Assembly (NCBI RefSeq): GCF_014356525.2
Contig: NC_052508.1
Coordinates: 53,729,172 to 53,793,171, forward strand
Direction of reading: 5' to 3'
Length of the DNA: 64,000 bases
Origin: Nilaparvata lugens
Lineage: Eukaryota > Arthropoda > Insecta > Hemiptera > Delphacidae
In this document: one piece after another, positions 1-11,718 of the stretch
Numbering within the stretch: the first letter of the stretch is position 1
How the letters are laid out: every line of letters begins with the position of its first letter
Program-made: the position numbers and the translations under genes
The notes under the pieces: generated by a model
What the model was told of the DNA's origin: nothing
The model's database searches: none
The model's input: the letters and a program-made list of their open reading frames with translations, nothing else

Positions 1-153
1 AGTTTGGATACACATTTGTTGTATTAGATGCATGACTTGAGCTTCAGAAATTAAGGGAAGCAACTGAAGTTTCTAACTTGCATCACCTTTCACTGGTGAG
101 GTATTATTAATATATACAATAATAAATACATCAGTCATGTTATTTTGTTTCAG

Positions 154-360
154 GCCTGTACGAAGTGGAGAACTACTGGGTGGCGACCAGCTTAGATGGC
201 GCCACCGTCTACAAGTTCCTGTTTCGACGCCTGGGGGAGCAGAGTGGTCAGGCGCCTCCGCCTTGGCTGGTACACAAGATAGTGCCGCCGCAGCTGCATC
301 GCTCTGTCCAGGCCAAGTATGCGCGCGCAATCAGCATTGCTTCAAGGCGGGCTCGTACAG
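154..360 (+). CDS. SRA/YDG domain exon, C-terminal part (copy 1)
   Basis: This internal exon is bounded by a TTTCAG acceptor and a GTAACC donor, with phase 1 at both ends and 69 codons. It encodes the end of an SRA (YDG) domain: GLYEVENYW, then a strand resembling the VWRYLLRRD segment of UHRF1 (here YKFLFRRLGE), then a PPPW motif and a basic Arg-rich tail. It appears identical to the exon at 18430-18636. The preceding SRA exons of this copy would lie before the window. Reading through the donor gives four more residues and a stop. GC content is far above the surrounding intron, which supports real coding. The family assignment is by motif comparison from memory. Confidence 0.8.
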
Positions 361-1410
361 GTAACCTAGCCTAACACTCAACCAACCAAATAGGTTTTAC
401 ATCATGTGCTTTCTGTATTATAGGCTATATTTGTGCTATTGTCTTTCCAGAATAATCATAGAAACTAATAGATGTATATCAGTTTTGAGTTTTGTATTTC
501 TATTGTATTTTTCAAATCTTGAAGCTTATCAATTTCCTTCTTATCTCTCACTGTAACTTGGAATTATGTTGAGAGAAAAATTAATATTCATTATCCAAGT
601 TCCATGTAATTACAATTTAATAATCCCTATTTATTGCTTTCTTATTTACTACGAAAGATATGATTGATAACTGCAACCTCCAAACTATATTTTTAACAGC
701 CACCACAGATACATATTATTAATTTTATGTAAGTCCTGAAAAAATATATCACAATTTTATGTATTGATTTTATGTATGTAATTATTATTACAAATAATAA
801 ATAATATATTGTTTAATACTCATAAAACTGTGATACATTTTGACTTGATTCTATTTTTTCAATAGTTATAATACTGCATCTCAATATATTGCCTTGTTAC
901 ATTATTTATCATATCAATTTAAATGTTCTACTGTATTTTCTGACTGGACATGTTAATTCTTCTTTCCCAATCAATTTATTGGTTATTTTACTAATGATTC
1001 ACCCGGTAGTTATATTTATAACTGCAAATTTTATCATCCTCATAGTTCTATTAAACTGAATCTAAGTTTTTGACATTAGCTATATTATATATCAAACAGT
1101 TCAAATTCAAATTCATTTTATTTCCAGAAAGTACATTTTACAATATATCCCCTGCTACTTTCTATCTATATCTGTAAAACTCCTTATTTCAGTATTGATC
1201 TCTGTTTTTCTGTCTTGGATTTTTTTAAATTTATTTTTATTCTATTGTATAGAGCATTTCAGTTAATGTCCTATGTTTTTAGAAGACTTCATATATTTGT
1301 GATGTATGCATGTGTATGCTGTATTTTGTTGAGAATAAAAATTCAAATTAAAAAAAAAAACAATTTCTTTAATATTCAGTTATGCTGATCTGTGATGTGG
1401 TTGTTTACAG
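361..1410 (+). other. Intron-like AT-rich gap (copy 1)
   Basis: AT-rich non-coding sequence lies between the SRA exon and the first zinc-finger exon. An A-rich stretch near 1335-1360 preceded by AATAAAAA resembles a retroposed 3' end. I see no coding exon here. The same sequence recurs at 18637-19685. Confidence 0.6.
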
Positions 1411-1634
1411 GTATTCAATTGATCATTGACGGCGGGAGACACGTGTGTTACAAGTGTGGCAAAAGCTACAAGGAGAAGAGAACTCTGAAGTATCACCTGA
1501 AGTACGAATGCGGTGTGGAGCCTCAGTTCCGGTGTCCCCAATGTCCTTATCGTGCCAAGCAGAAGTCTAGTCTTAAATCGCATTTCGCGCTCAAACATTT
1601 AAATGAAATGAACAAACAACGATGTAATCAATAA
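1411..1634 (+). CDS. lola-like: lola-type zinc-finger terminal exon A1 (copy 1)
   Basis: The exon follows a TTTACAG acceptor in phase 1 (first codon G|GT) and ends at TAA 1632-1634. It encodes a C2HC finger (CYKCGKSYKEKRTLKYHLKYEC), the linker GVEPQF, then a C2H2 finger (CPQCPYRAKQ... H...H) and a short tail. This is the alternative 3' exon structure of Drosophila lola, whose exons give each isoform its DNA-binding specificity behind a common BTB part that is not in this window. The AATAAA at 1630-1635 overlaps the stop codon. It differs from copy A2 at 19686 by four bases that change two helix residues. Function is inferred from family. Confidence 0.88.
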
Positions 1635-2438
1635 AATATGTGAAACGCAAGCTTATTGTAAGTGAAAAAAATTTCCAATTAGAGAGATGTCAAAAAACGT
1701 AATCTCATGTATCCATGTCTCATGTATGTATGTCTCATGTATTCTTTGGTAGTATCCAATGAACCTAGAATACATTGTATTGTATACATTGATACATATT
1801 ATCGATCAAAATGAGTTGAATTTTATTAAGAATTAAAAATTTTAGTTGTGTATTTCATGCAAACAGACTTTATGAACCTCAATTCCATGATGATTAATCA
1901 TAATAAACTTTTAGACTAGTTAGTGAAGTGTTTCATTCTGTGCAGCCTCTAACTATTCAACGTTATTATTTTTGATTGATTTTCAATTGTTATTGTTTGA
2001 CAATGTAGGCCTACTCTATTATTTTCGAATATTGTGGTGAATATTTAATAAAATCTAGGAGCTTTCACGTCAGTGAGTATTGTTTTAAATTTTAAATGTT
2101 TGATAAAATCAGACGTTATCCGTTTTACTAATTTTAATTTTACCTGTTTTCAAATTGGTCTGTGTAAACACAAACATTTTTAAAGTCTATTCTCAGAACT
2201 GAATATGCTAGAAAATACTGACATTTGATATTTATAAGCCCATAATAAAATCATAATATTGTAATAACACAATAAACGTTATCAAAAATCCCTTTTTTTA
2301 TCAAATCACAACTAGTTTCAACTAATAAAACATCAGAACTATTTTCAAGTGTAAATAAAATGAAATCTAAAACATTCAATTAATGCCAGTTTATGTTATG
2401 AACAATAAACTAATATCAATGATAAATAATAATATATA
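1635..2438. other. AT-rich gap after exon A1
   Basis: No coding or RNA signal recognised. It includes short direct repeats of CTCATGTAT near 1705-1742. The sequence is repeated at 19910-20710 with small differences. Confidence 0.5.
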
Positions 2439-2658
2439 GAGTGGCCTGGCTGGCTCAGGTCTGGTGTCAGAGTTTGCAGGTCGCAACTGATCAATTTCAG
2501 GGCCTCTGACATGACCTAACGACTGCTTTTCAGGCCAACAAAATTATTAACGTGTTCATTCGAAACACGGGAGTGGCCCGAGAAAAATATATTACCCGGC
2601 ACAGGATTCGAACCCGGGCCTATTCATTATAAAGCCAGCATCTAATCCACTCGACTGC
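2439..2658 (-). mobile_element. tRNA-derived SINE (copy 1)
   Basis: On the minus strand the element opens with a tRNA-like head containing a B box (GGTTCGAATCC, seen as GGATTCGAACC on the plus strand near 2602-2612). A plausible A box lies about 40 bases earlier. A non-tRNA body follows. No tRNA cloverleaf with a normal anticodon arm is evident, so I call it a SINE. The same element sits at 20711-20930 within the duplicated block. Confidence 0.6.
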
Positions 2659-3090
2659 AGTTTATTTTATTTACACTCGAAAATTGCTCCAATTAGTTAA
2701 GACTAGTTGTGATTTAAGAAAATAAAAATGGCACTTAACTTTTATTGGGTTTCTTTAATTCTAGTAGCCCTATAGATAGAAGTAAAAATTTTTATCTACA
2801 TAATATTTACAATCCATATTCATAGGATCTGGATTTGTATCTAAGTCTCATATGACGATAACGCCCTGTGTTTTGAAAAGGGTATGGAATCACAAAAGAT
2901 AAAATTACGATACTGTTGTAATAATTGTGAAAATTCAATAATTAGTACATATTCATTAAACTTGTATTAGTACAGGTCTAAAGAACTGTAAACATATTCA
3001 AAACTATGTCTCAAGTTTTCCAGTTTCCAGATTTCATTTTTTTGTGTATAACCGGTCTTCAGCTCTAGCCTGATGAATTTATTTTTGCAG
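2659..3090. other. Gap between SINE and exon B1
   Basis: AT-rich intron-like sequence leading to a TTTTTGCAG acceptor. Nothing else is recognised. Confidence 0.5.
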
Positions 3091-3290
3091 ACTCTGCATT
3101 TATCGATGGGAGATTTGTTTGCTGTAAATGCGGCAGACACTACAAAGAGCGAGGAAGTCTGAAATCACACCAAAAGTTCGAGTGCGGCAAGGAGCCTCAG
3201 TTCCAGTGTCCGCATTGTCCTTTCAGGGCTAAAAAGAACTGTAACCTCAGGAGTCATGTAGCTGTCAGACATTTCTCGCCAAAAGTTTAA
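3091..3290 (+). CDS. lola-like: lola-type zinc-finger terminal exon B1 (copy 1)
   Basis: This exon was found by reading the frame after the acceptor TTTTTGCAG; it has no internal ATG. Phase-1 entry gives D-S-A-F-I-D-G-R, then a C2HC finger (CCKCGRHYKERGSLKSHQKFEC), the linker GKEPQF, a C2H2 finger (CPHCPFRAKKNCNLRSHVAVRH) and a stop at 3288-3290. Against copy B2 at 21357 I see only one synonymous change (GTT/GTG). All four ligands of both fingers are present. It is a terminal exon like its neighbours. Confidence 0.87.
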
Positions 3291-3402
3291 TTTTTATTCA
3301 TTTATTTGTTACGTCTACAATCTTACAAACTTACAGCTAACAGTTATATTGCAATATAGACAGTTCAGATTTAGCGGCTATAAGACTCTATTATCGTATT
3401 AT

Positions 3403-3736
3403 AAGATAATCATACAGAGGTAGGTTGATAAGTAATGCACAAAATAATACTTGTAGAGCGCAAACTACATAATCTTCGGAAGCGCGGCTGGTGGCATGTG
3501 GAAGTGTTATTTATCCTCTTCACGGCTGCACAGTTTGAAGGGCTTGCATTCATCCAGTTTTCTTTTGTTAGTGAAAGTATCGTGTCATGTTGTGGTGTTC
3601 AAAACAACTAGCTGTTATCGAATTTTTAAATGCTGAGAATGTGAAGCCTAGTGAGATTTATCAATGTTTAAAGGCTGTTCATTGTGACGATCCTGTTGAT
3701 AGGTCTACAGTGAATCAATGGATCATAGAATTTTGA
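3403..3736 (+). mobile_element. Left part of a mariner-like element, truncated (copy 1)
   Basis: The left terminal inverted repeat and helix-turn-helix remnant of the element seen complete at 21673-22174 are present. The right end was removed by a deletion whose junction is the shared 11-mer TAGAATTTTGA at 3726-3736. The remnant also lacks about a dozen bases present in copy 2 near 21858. Confidence 0.7.
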
Positions 3737-4075
3737 AATAATAGCGTGAAAAAATTTCATCTCTATAATAATCTTCAGCATATTCTTATAATATCAATAG
3801 CCTTTGAGCCATTTTACTATGAGCAAAAGGTGATAAGCTGGTCTAGACTAGACTCACACCTTTTTTGAAGCATTTGCTTCAAAAGTTGAGCAAATGTTCT
3901 AGTTTATTCATACAATTTTCAGCAAAAGCTTTTACTTTTGAGCAAATGCTCAAACTATTTTTTTGATGAGCATGAGCAAAAGGTTTTGCTCACGTTTATT
4001 CATAGAAAATGAAGCAAATGCTCCATATTTTAGAAGTATGAGCAAATGCTCAACTTTATTCATATGGCCCTATAT
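3737..4075. mobile_element. Right half of a GAGCAAATGCTC-rich MITE (copy 1)
   Basis: This is the right part of the inverted-repeat element seen whole at about 22480-23152. It has repeated palindromic words such as GAGCAAATGCTC and the right terminal repeat ending in ATTCATATGGCCC near 4060-4070. The left half is missing because of the same deletion that truncated the mariner-like element. Confidence 0.65.
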
Positions 4076-4866
4076 AATATCATTTTAAATTTCGAAATCA
4101 TAATATTTTCAGTATTGGTTTTCTATTCTAATTGACAGGCTTCATCAACAATTCATTCAAAAGAAACTTTTTCCATTCTTTCCAAAAAATATTGGCAGTT
4201 CATGAATATTCACTATTGTACGAGAGAATCAAAATTCTCTTGATCGAGAGAATCGATCAACAAATTTTTCAATAATTGAGAAGCATACTGTCTCTATTGT
4301 CACATCTATTCAAATTCATAAAGTGTTTTATTGATATAGGTATGCTTGATTTTTTCCAGATTATAATCAACTTTTACTTATTCAGTAGGCTTATTTATCT
4401 TGAATGATTTGCACATCATTCGCAGAAAAATACTGATGAATACGAAAGTGTATAATTCACTATCATCGTTCACCTTACTAATGTTATTGAATTGAGAACT
4501 AGTTTATGTAGAGAGGTACGTTATGAAATATCCTTATATTTTTACATGGTTATTGCCTCAGGTTCTTTAATTCTAGAAAGTGAAAGTGTGATGCTTAATA
4601 TTTCTAATTATCTACCAGACATGATTGTACTGTTCGTAATCCATTTTATTTCTGAATAATAAACACACATTTAAAATGTCAATTTAAACACACATTTTAC
4701 ATGTCAGTTTAATCTTTCATATCAGCAGCTGATATTATTGTCTCCAATATCTAAGTCTCCATTTCTCCTTCTGAATTCTGAATACTTTGTAGTGGGCCAT
4801 AACCAAGTAGCTGTTGTAGCTCTTTCGAATGTATGCAAAACTTAACAAATGTCTGTATTTTTGCAG
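4076..4866. other. AT-rich gap before exon C1
   Basis: Intron-like DNA with no recognised features. It appears identical to 23156-23946. Confidence 0.5.
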
Positions 4867-5069
4867 ATTACTCAGCATTATCAAACAGGAGATACCAGTG
4901 CAACCAGTGTGGGAAAAGTTATAAAGAAAAGAAAAGTTTGAATAAACATCAGAAGTATGAGTGTGGCATTGAACCGCAATTCCAATGTCCCTATTGTCCT
5001 CATCGGACCAAACAGAAAGGCCATCTAAAAGCTCACATTGGTGTCATACATGGCCCAAATTTCATTTAG
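4867..5069 (+). CDS. lola-like: lola-type zinc-finger terminal exon C1 (copy 1)
   Basis: Acceptor TTTTTGCAG, phase 1, first residues DYSALSNRR. A C2HC finger (CNQCGKSYKEKKSLNKHQKYEC) is followed by the linker GIEPQF, a C2H2 finger (CPYCPHRTKQKGHLKAHIGVIH) and GPNFI-stop. The exon and its flanks look identical to C2 at 23947-24149, unlike A1/A2, so the two ends of this duplicated block diverge at different rates or were assembled from the same reads. Confidence 0.88.
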
Positions 5070-6173
5070 AATCTTTTTAACTATAATATAATACCTAAAT
5101 CTTTATCAAATATGAATTACTTGTCCTTACCAATCTTAGTTTTAAAGAGATTAAGATATTGGTAATGGCCAAAATTTCAATTAGAGTCTTCGAAATATTC
5201 ACGACTTTTCTATTAAATGTTAATTCTTTTCCCATTGATAATTTGTTTGTCCATTTTTTATCGGTGGAAAATATAGTTGAATTGAATTGATTCATTCACT
5301 TCACCATTTATCAAACAATGCGATTTTCTAGATTATGATTCTATGTGTTAATGTTCATCCACCATCTCATCACTGAACAAAATTGAATAGAAATTCCAAT
5401 TTGAATTTATTTCCCTAGTGAATATTAATTCTGTGTGATAAATTTTATCCGAAGTGAAAAAATAGAAATAACTTGAGTTTTTGAGCGACAATAATATTTC
5501 TTCCTGCTGGTATTTGCAGACCATGAAGTTAAGAGAACGACTTCCATAAATGTTTTGAAGAAAAGTTTATTTGGTTGAAGTCTGCTTTCTCCATATACTT
5601 CAGTTGTTCCAATATATTTCATTCTCATTTCTTGTGAAATTTAGAGCATCCATTGTCTTTGTTATTGTCAGTATAAATATGCTACGCCCACAAACGTGAT
5701 TGTTATTTTTCCACTCCAAAGTTTATTCCATTCAATTATGTTAAAAATGACTGTGTTTAATTTTATTTTTCTCTTAGAAACATGACAATGTTCTACCAGT
5801 ACTTACTTGTGTGTTCTTTTAGGGCTCTCTTCCTTTCAGATATCTTATTCCTATTGTTCAATCAATTAAATTAAATTAGAAACGAAGTATCACTTGTTCC
5901 ACTAGAAATACTTTTCGAAGTTAATTTGAATTATTCTCTATCACTCCACATTAATAGAGCATAATAAATGTTTTCTTCATTCTATAAAGTGATTAGTTCA
6001 CTGTCTTTCCTCTTACCTAAAGTTTACTGTCTTACCTCCACATCTTCCACCAAACTTTCCCTATTCACTTATTCATTCTCTCATATGATTCCATTCAATT
6101 CTATGTTCTATTCCATAAAAACACTTAATTTTTTGAATCTTAATCTATTTTTTTGCTTACTCTTCCTCTATTC
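5070..6173. other. Non-coding gap between exon C1 and the assembly gap
   Basis: AT-rich sequence matching 24150-25252. The last ~25 bases before the Ns differ by small indels from the partner, as expected at a contig edge. No gene seen. Confidence 0.5.
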
Positions 6174-6273
6174 NNNNNNNNNNNNNNNNNNNNNNNNNNN
6201 NNNNNNNNNNNNNNNNNNNNNNNNNNNNNNNNNNNNNNNNNNNNNNNNNNNNNNNNNNNNNNNNNNNNNNNNN
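6174..6273. other. Assembly gap of exactly 100 N
   Basis: A run of 100 N separates the copy-1 block from unrelated sequence leading to the SRA exons. The round number suggests a placeholder of unknown true length. Confidence 0.98.
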
Positions 6274-7544
6274 AAAATAGGAGTATAACCATCCTCGGTT
6301 AATTAAGAATCGATATGTGAAATTTCAAGTTAATCAATCCAGTAGTTCAGACGTGATGATGCGTGAAACATAACTTTCCTAACCCGTACTTGTATAAGCC
6401 AGTTCTTTACTTTATTATATTATAGATTGGTGAGCCTTAAAAGGTCCTATCCACCTAAGTAGGTTTTTTTGGGTTGCTCAAACATAGACCAAACCAGACA
6501 CCTTTTGGGGGAAATTATTCAACTCTACCTACTTTTTCGTGAAATAACAATGATCAATGTTCTTACCAACAAAAATCAGACTATAGAACATTTTTAAAAA
6601 ACAGACTATATTCATCATAAATCAGCTGTCTAGTAGACTATAATACTACCCGTTCAAAAACATCGAACATCTTGAAAATGTATCTTTCCATCAACGTTGT
6701 TGACAGTTGCAGCCAGACCTGATAACAGCGCTCACACTCACATTCCGGGACGACACGTCACGGTACGATAGGACAGAAAGCTCTATATTTATTTAGGATT
6801 TTTTCTAGACATTTTAAATTGATAAATTATTTATTAATTTTTGAGAAAACATAACAACAGGTCAATGTAACTTACTGAGCGCGAGGTCTACTGTTCACAG
6901 AACTACTAGTAATATAACTTATTGTTAATAATATAACACTATTAAAGCTTGTTACATCCTATTTAAATTTATATTTTCCAATTTTAAACTAATTACCAGT
7001 AGACACAGAAGACGAGAATCATAGTGCTGCATATATTTCGGTGCCATTTATTTATATTACCACAATCAGTCATGTATCGGAAATATATTATTAATATAAT
7101 TTTTATTTTCTGCCTTATGTATCTAAACGTAGTTAGTTTAAAATTTTAAATTAAAGGCACAGTCACGGGTTTTTTTAAACTCTTTTATTCATTAAATAAT
7201 AGATAAAGGTATAATCAAAAAAGTAGATGAAAGCAAATGAAAATGCCGACCGTTAAATTATGACTCATTCATAACAATTGATTCAATTAATTTTGGTGAG
7301 TTATAGCATCACACCCATTATGAAACGGCTGTCAAAAGTAATCCATGGCTTGCTCAAACCATGGCTGTCTACTGTGATTTTATTATGTATTAGTAAATGA
7401 GTAAGTCTATTAACTGGAGTCTATACTACTTATATTAATCCACTATAGTGTATTAGTTTTTGTTTGCTTGATCGTTTTTTGCTAGGTTTCAGTATGAAAA
7501 TAGAGACATTGATTAGTTTAATTATTTTTTTTTCATTTTTACAG
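6274..7544. other. Non-coding gap upstream of the first SRA exon
   Basis: AT-rich sequence without convincing exons. Upstream exons of the SRA gene are expected before 7545, but I cannot identify any here or across the assembly gap. A strong polypyrimidine tract (7525-7542) leads into the acceptor. Confidence 0.5.
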
Positions 7545-7979
7545 GATCGTGTTTCGTATGAATACTATGATGATGGAGGAGGAGGAGCAGGAGGAGATGA
7601 TGATGGTAGAGGAGGAGGAGGAGGAGGAGGAGATGATGATGTAGGAGGAGGAGGAGATGATGATGGTGTAGGAGGAGGAAGAGATGATGATGGTGGAGGA
7701 GGAGGAGCAGTTGTTGATAGTAATGGGGTAGAAGTTGGTGCTAGTAGTGGAGGAGTAGTTGGTGCTAGTAGTGGAGAGGGAGAAGAAGGAGAAGGGCCTG
7801 AAGAAGGTGAAGAAGAAGAAGGTAAAAAAAAGAAGGAGAAGGAGGTGGAGCTGATGTCAACAATGATGATGAGGATGACGATTCGTTGGAAAATGACTAC
7901 CAATCGTCATCATCAAGCTGTTCTGAAATTCCCCCAGCAAGACCTCCTATCAAACATAACGTTTATGGTGGAATTGAAG
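7545..7979 (+). CDS. SRA/YDG gene, acidic Gly/Asp-rich exon leading into the SRA domain
   Basis: The exon runs from a T-rich acceptor ending in ACAG to donor GTAGGA. It first encodes DRVSYEYYDD, then Gly and Asp runs from GGA/GAT repeats, then an acidic/basic stretch. The final part reads NDDEDDDSLENDYQSSSSS, then PPARPPIKHNVYGGIE, and leaves in phase 1. KHNVYGGIEG joined to the next exon matches the start of the UHRF1 SRA domain (N-x-Y-G-x-I-x-G). The two halves are in different frames: the A8 run at 7824-7831 looks one base short. That may be an assembly error or a disabling indel. The first frame alone would run on to about 8108 with unconvincing sequence. Confidence 0.65.
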
Positions 7980-9613
7980 GTAGGAGAAAATCATATATCT
8001 TATTTTATTATGGATGATAATGACATTAATCGATTATTAATCACTCCAATTATCTTAATCATCACTGCAAATAGAAATAAAAGTTTATTTATTGACATGG
8101 GACATTAATCACAATGTTTGATCAATGGCATACATGCAATTAATATACAATTCCAATCTCATAAAATACAGATATTTAGAAAATAAGTTCAGAACATTTA
8201 CACAATTATACATTGTAGTTTATAAAGTCAGTTTTGGAGAACAATTGCACAATTTAAATATCTGTACATATATGTCTTGTACTATATAAAATAATGTTTG
8301 ATAGCGAAAAAGGATGGATTGGTTGATAACAATGACATTGGTAATATTTATCTCAATTCAGACGGTACTTTTGAAAGTCAACTTCATTAAAATCGGCAAT
8401 TCTGTAAATAAAGCAATTTTCCAGCTGGATTAAATCAAGAGTTTTTTTTTGAAACTATTTCAGAAACATCTACAATATTTACTGGCACGCATTTATATAC
8501 CGTTACTTCTTATAGGCCTACTGTATAAAACCAGATTTTTTGCGTTCAGTTCTCAAATCATTTCTGTGCCTCGTATTTTGATTGTGAATTCCAATATCAG
8601 TAACCTCTCTTATATATCAGCTTATATTAATATATCAATATCAGTATTCTCTCTTATGATGATGGATATAGAGCAAATAATACAAAGTAGGCAGAGTTAT
8701 TACATACAAAGTAGGCAGAGGCTTAAAATGAGTTATTTGATGGGCATTCATAATTACTCTAAAAGCCTTTTTTGAAGCCTAACAGTTTCAATAGGCCTGG
8801 AACGATTTCTCCAGACAGTGATAACATCTAACAAAGCATCAACATTAGCAGCTCCACACAATTGTTTTAATAGATAAAAGCCTTTAGACGGTTTCATATT
8901 GAAAGATTTTACATGGTAATATCAATTCAGTGCCGTAATACAAATGTAAATATGTAATAAAATGTATATATTTAAGAAATCTTAATTGCCAAAAAGATCA
9001 ATATTACATTACACAACGATCTCAAACGTTTTGGCTTGTGAAAACAAGCCCGAACGCTTCATGAAAATGACAAAGTTTCTACCCACGCTACTCATGCTTG
9101 CTATACCCTAAACAAGCTCAAACGCTTCACACAAATTACAAAGCTGCTACTCACGCTAGCTATTACCTACTACCCAAAGTTAGTTCTCAGCAACGAAAAT
9201 CCTGTCCACTACACTTTCATCATGTACACAGTTCTCAGTTCATTTTTCAACTACAAGATTCACGTGCTTTAGTCAGTGATTTTCTTAGTAAAGCATTATT
9301 GTCACGTTTCCTTCTCCACCACCTTCTATAATGGATAGTTCTGATTCAAGTAATCCAACCTAATCCTGGTAGGCTATATCTGATCTAGTATTAATGGTTG
9401 ATTCTTGTTTGTAAATTATCAATATCAAATAGGCCTATATTTTATTCATCAAGAAAGCGTATATTTATGATAAATATTCTAGTAATTCATTATATTTCTG
9501 CATGGACTTCAAACAGTTTGGCAACGGTGCTGTGTTGGAAAAGGATAAAGTTATCTACTTTGTCTAAAAGACAGTCATGTGTAGCGAATCAATGTTAATC
9601 AGATTCCGACTCT
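7980..9613. other. Intron sequence with a degenerate tandem repeat
   Basis: A large AT-rich intron segment. At about 9040-9170 a roughly 60-70 base unit (containing CAAGCYCRAACGCTTCA) occurs twice with divergence. The short reading frames here have no recognisable protein features. Confidence 0.45.
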
Positions 9614-9689
9614 TAGGCTGGCCACTAACGGTAGGACATTCATGATAAACATGTGTGTACATGCATGTTCACCATGCACGTTTTGTTAT

Positions 9690-11718
9690 CAGCGAGAGGC
9701 TTCTAAACCATGGATAACTGATGGTCTATGTGCAGCAATCCACTCTCGTGATAAATTATTTAAAATAATGAAAAGAGACTCTGATAACTTAAGAATAAAA
9801 AATAACTTTAAAACATTTTCTATAAAAATAAAAAATTGGATTAAAATTGAAAAAATAAAGTATTATTCTTCATTAAATCTAATGCCTCCACGGCAAAAAT
9901 GGCAAGTTTTAAATAAGCTGTGTGGAAATCCGAAAAAATGTAAACCCCTAAAAGAATTAAAAATGGAACACAGGGATGAAATTGTTAGTGATGCAAAACA
10001 TTGTCAAATCATTTTAATGAGTTTTTTGTAAGCATTGGTAGAGATGTCGCTGCTAATTCTAATGGCGGAGCTGATAACATTGACTATCATAATATCTTCA
10101 AGGAAACTAATCAGCAGAAGTCTATATTCCTTGAAGCTGTTACCTATGATGAGCTCTTAGTTTACATTAGAGGGTTAGAAAATGGTAAAGCTTGTGGGGG
10201 TGACTGTATATCTTCTGGATTATTGAAGAATGTTGCGCTGGCCATAGTACCAATTCTAGTTGATATTTTCAATTGTAGTCTCTCTACAGGGGTGTTTCCT
10301 TCTGGGATGAAGCTGGCAAGAGTGGTGCCAGTTTTCAAGTCGGGTTCTCGATTGAAGTTGAACAATTATAGACCTATATCCCTGCTGTCAGTATTTTCAA
10401 AGTTGTTGGAGAAGATAATGAAAAGGAGACTTCTAGAATTTCTTGATTCATGTAATTTTTTCTATAGTAACCAATTTGGCTTTCGTGAATGTATGAATAC
10501 AGAAATGGCTCTTGAAAGGTTTATGGCAGTTGTTTTCTCTGGTCTCAACTTCAGGCCAGCACGCTGTGTCGCAGGACTGTTTCTAGATATAAAAAAGGCA
10601 TTTGACACAGTGAACCATTCGATCTTGTTAAATAAATTGTATAATGCTGGCATCAGGGGCGTGGATCATGACTGGTTCTTGTCCTATTTGAATGACAGAC
10701 AACAATATGTAGCCATTGGAGGTGTGAATAGTGAGGTTCAGGTAGTGGACTGTGGTGTACCACAGGGATCAGTCCTTGGGCCAATCTTGTTCCTCATTTT
10801 TATTAATAATCTCTATTCGTTCAAGTTCTCTGGTATGCCTGTATCTTTTGCAGATGACACTGCATTGGCATATTGTGATCTGATGGTCCCAATTTGGTAA
10901 GATTAATGCAGGATGATTTGAACAAGCTAATGCTCTGGTTTAGACACAATAAGATTCAGCTCAATCTTTCAAAGACAAAATACATGCTGTTTACATTATC
11001 AACATCATGGACATTGCCTTCTGCACTGAAGTTTCATGGTAGCTGTGCGCGTGATGACTGTGATTGTGAGGTGGTTGGTCAAACTGACACATTGAAATAT
11101 TTGGGTGTGATTGTTGACGAAAAGCTCACTTAGTCCCATCATATTACTAATATAAAAAGCCATCTGCTGTTAATACTGAGGAAGTTCTACTTTTTGAATA
11201 AATTTCTCCCTATGAGTGTCCTGAGGCAGCTATATTTTGCACTTGTGGATTCAAAAATCAGCTATGGTATAAATTGTTGGGGCTCCACTTACATTAGTCA
11301 CTTGAAGCCCTTGATAACTATACAAAAATCCATAGTTCGTGCCATCAAGAAGGAGGGTAGATATGAACATTCTTTTCCTATTTTTCAGAGTCTCAGATGC
11401 TTGCCTCTCAGATATATCTTTGTTTTCAAGGTATTGTATATGTTTTATGTTATGTCTGGAAATTGTGGTCATGCATTGTTCAGGGATGTTCCTAGTTATC
11501 AAACTAGGAGAGTTACATCTGATTTACTAAGACTTCCTAAATCGTATACCACTTGTTTCCAGAAATCGTTTGTATTTCTCGGCCCTAAGTTTTTCAACAA
11601 TATTCCTCTTGAAATTAAAAGAACACAAAACCGACTTGTTTTTAAAACAAAAGTTCTTGGATGGCTTAGAGGTCTTATGCCGGACTATCTAGAGACCTTA
11701 TTCAATGTGGTTTCATAG
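9690..11718 (+). pseudogene. Jockey-like non-LTR retrotransposon fragment, reverse transcriptase
   Basis: A broken reverse transcriptase. It begins with a KPWITDGL segment, as found between endonuclease and RT in jockey-type LINEs. Then come YRPISLLSVFSKLLEK, QFGFR, LDIKKAFDTVNHSILL, GVPQGSVLGPILFLIFINNL and the catalytic FADDT. The thumb and C-terminal region follow up to 11718. Breaks: a frameshift near 10005-10030, a frameshift near 10890-10900 just after the FADDT block, and an in-frame TAG at 11131-11133. The endonuclease half is absent, so the copy is 5'-truncated and dead. Confidence 0.85.

Larger units (their letters stand above)
1..6173. repeat. Copy 1 of a large segmental duplication (partner 18277-25252)
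   Basis: This block repeats 18277-25252 in the same orientation at near identity. It carries the last SRA exon, three zinc-finger terminal exons, a SINE and transposon remnants. Positions 1-3725 show scattered substitutions and small indels against the partner. Positions 3726-6150 look essentially identical. An 809-bp stretch present in the partner (between 21997 and 22806) is missing here. The copy stops at the N gap, so it may be an alternative haplotype contig rather than a real tandem duplication. Confidence 0.93.

Noticed and set aside
2595..2660. Possible tRNA gene (B box), also at 16222, 20877, 28912, 34902
   Set aside because: No closed cloverleaf or normal acceptor stem by eye, and several copies are repeats with SINE bodies.
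5968..6288. Frame crossing the N gap
   Set aside because: It contains 34 unknown residues and low-complexity hydrophobic sequence; the paired frame at 25048 also ends without homology.
7565..7903. Antisense reading frame rich in Pro and Ser
   Set aside because: It is the reverse of the GGA/GAT repeat in the SRA exon; low complexity alone keeps it open.
8449..8775. 108-codon frame in the SRA intron
   Set aside because: AT-rich composition, repeated short phrases, no domain or splice context.
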